A stretch of 8,394 bases of DNA from Methanobacteriota archaeon (lineage in GTDB: Archaea; Thermoplasmatota; Poseidoniia; Poseidoniales; Thalassarchaeaceae). The stretch spans positions 10,737 to 19,130 of the forward strand of contig NZXM01000036.1 of assembly GCA_002701965.1 (NCBI GenBank), in the 5' to 3' direction. Of the stretch, positions 7,818 to 8,394 are shown piece by piece. Under the pieces are notes generated by a model. That model was not told the DNA's origin and searched no databases. It was given only the letters and a program-made list of their open reading frames with translations. The translations under genes were made by a program, and so were the position numbers. Every line of letters starts with the position of its first letter. The stretch's first letter is position 1.

Positions 7818-7960
7818 AAGAGGAGTGAAGGAGACACAACGACACGCGTTCCCGTGGACTCTCGTACCACAGTACAAACAGTGACGCAGGAGGTCTTGAC
7901 TTCCGGGTTCGGAATGGGACCGGGTAGACACCTCCGCTATGGTCGTGTACAACTCCTCTC
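7818..7960. repeat. Inverted repeat bracketing 5S rRNA (probable processing stem)
   Basis: On the minus strand GAGAGGAGT (7960-7952) just before 5S can pair with ACTCCTCTT (7826-7818) just after it: eight Watson-Crick pairs plus one G-U. The arms enclose the whole 5S gene and its terminal helix, as expected of a precursor stem from which mature 5S is cut. Seven unpaired pyrimidine-rich bases (CTCCTTC) lie on the 3' side between the two helices. Pairing is read by eye; the processing role is inferred. Confidence 0.6.
7832..7951 (-). rRNA. rrf: 5S ribosomal RNA
   Basis: The minus strand carries the 5S core: CCATAGCGG in helix I/loop A, then CCCATTCCGAACCCGGAAGT (helix III, loop C), AAGACCTCCTGCG closing helix II against GCGGAGGT, and TACGAGAGTCCACGGGAA for helices IV and V. 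The terminal helix forms from GTACACGAC (5') and GTCGTTGTG (3') with one bulged U. Length is about 118-120 bases; the ends are placed from this helix and are uncertain by 2-3 bases. 5S docks on the central protuberance of the large subunit with uL18 and uL5. It follows 23S by about 70 bases on the same strand, with no tRNA between. Confidence 0.93.
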
Positions 7961-7975
7961 GAATTTGAATCGACG

Positions 7976-7983
7976 TTTTTATT
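7976..7983 (-). promoter_or_regulatory. Possible TATA-like box for separate 5S transcription
   Basis: AATAAAAA on the minus strand is centred about 28 bases upstream of the inferred 5S 5' end, the usual distance of an archaeal TATA box from its start site. No clear BRE precedes it, so it may be chance A-richness in the spacer. It would matter only if 23S and 5S are transcribed separately. Confidence 0.3.
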
Positions 7984-7992
7984 GAACAGAGG

Positions 7993-8008
7993 CCCACACA
8001 GGTGTGGG
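7993..8008 (-). other. Short GC-rich hairpin in the 23S-5S spacer
   Basis: CCCACA and TGTGGG form a perfect six-base-pair stem with a four-base loop (CCTG on the minus strand). It lies between the T7 tract after 23S and the A-rich block before 5S. No T tract follows it, so it is not a standard intrinsic terminator; it may be a processing or folding element of the rRNA precursor. Confidence 0.5.
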
Positions 8009-8013
8009 TGCGG

Positions 8014-8020
8014 AAAAAAA
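8014..8020 (-). terminator. T7 tract just after 23S: possible terminator
   Basis: Seven T residues on the minus strand start only a few bases after the inferred 23S 3' end. Archaeal polymerases can terminate on such tracts without a hairpin. If it works, 23S ends here at least in part and 5S needs its own promoter; otherwise the tract is simply precursor trailer. Confidence 0.3.
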
Positions 8021-8023
8021 TAG

Positions 8024-8394
8024 AAGATGCTCGAGCGATTAGTGCTGCTGGGCTACACACCTCGGCGAACCTTGGTGCTTACACCCGCAGTCTATCAAAC
8101 CGATCTTTTATCGGAGCTCTGAGATACCTCGTCTTCAGGTTGACTTCGAGCTTAGATGCTTTCAGCTCTTATCCATTGGTGCGTGGCTACCCAGCATTGC
8201 CTTAGCAGACAACTGGTAGACTAGTGGCACCGAGACTCCGTTCCTCTCGTACTAAGAGCCCCTTCCCGTCAGGTATCTTACGCGCTTCAGCCACAAAGCA
8301 ACAAACCTGTCTCACGACGGTCTAAACCCATCTCACGATCCCTTTTAATGGGCGAACAACCCCACCCTTGGGTCCTGCTGCAGACCCAGGATAG
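8024..8394 (-). rRNA. rrl: 23S ribosomal RNA, 3' end (partial)
   Basis: The last roughly 370 bases of 23S lie here; the rest continues past the right edge. On the minus strand the fragment shows GACCCAAGGGT and GTTCGCCCATTAAAAGGG, the peptidyl-transferase/A-loop stretch TGGGTTTAGACCGTCGTGAG, then the sarcin-ricin loop AGTACGAGAGGAA (plus 8241-8253), continuing AACGG where bacteria have ACC. Next come GAAAGCATCTAAGC and CACTAATCGCTCGAGC near the 3' end. The AGGAAC form marks it as archaeal. No intron or insertion is visible in this part. The 3' boundary is set where resemblance ends and the T7 tract begins, and is uncertain by several bases. Confidence 0.95.

Noticed and set aside
7725..7985. 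An 86-codon open frame on the plus strand
   Set aside because: It runs antisense through the terminator and 5S rRNA; its codons reflect rRNA sequence.
8002..8205. A 67-codon open frame on the plus strand
   Set aside because: It is antisense to 23S rRNA, a frequent source of false genes.
1..8394. CRISPR array, insertion sequence, prophage or tRNA
   Set aside because: No regularly spaced direct repeats, transposase or integrase motifs, or tRNA-like cloverleaf were seen on either strand, including the 23S-5S spacer.

Overview
The window looks like the genome of a planktonic euryarchaeon, most plausibly Marine Group II (Poseidoniia) or another Thermoplasmatota lineage. The archaeal assignment rests on a complete aIF6 gene and on the archaeal/eukaryotic form of the 23S sarcin-ricin loop (AGTACGAGAGGAAC, minus strand). 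The narrower placement is inference: it rests on the giant secreted propeller/Ig-repeat protein, the 23S-5S pair, and general resemblance to that group. Base composition is moderate and similar across the genes, with no insertion sequence, CRISPR array or tRNA visible.

Positions 1-6045 are on the plus strand. A giant cell-surface protein gene fills 1-5388 and runs off the left edge. It encodes an FG-GAP/VCBS-like propeller with calcium-loop motifs, a CARDB-like domain, a chain of roughly 110-residue Ig-like domains marked by a recurring N-x-G-N motif, one C-terminal membrane helix, and a cytoplasmic tail that is first basic, then strongly acidic, then helical. A second gene of 218 codons starts at a TTG directly after the TGA of the first, with a GGAGG ribosome-binding site inside the upstream gene. 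Its product is soluble and unrecognised; the tight coupling suggests a cytoplasmic partner of the surface protein.

Positions 6047-8394 are on the minus strand, convergent with the first block and separated from it by one base. Read in transcription order (right to left) this block holds the 3' end of 23S rRNA, a short spacer, 5S rRNA, a strong terminator (cUUCGg-capped hairpin plus T tracts), the gene for the ribosome anti-association factor aIF6, and purC (SAICAR synthetase, purine biosynthesis). aIF6 and purC are 18 bases apart and probably form one transcript.

No stretch longer than about 160 bases lacks a gene. The points most worth following up are the surface protein with its coupled orphan partner, a lone CXXCH motif in the propeller, the layout of the 23S-5S spacer (T7, hairpin, TATA-like box 28 bases before 5S), and aIF6 sitting next to the large-subunit rRNA genes.
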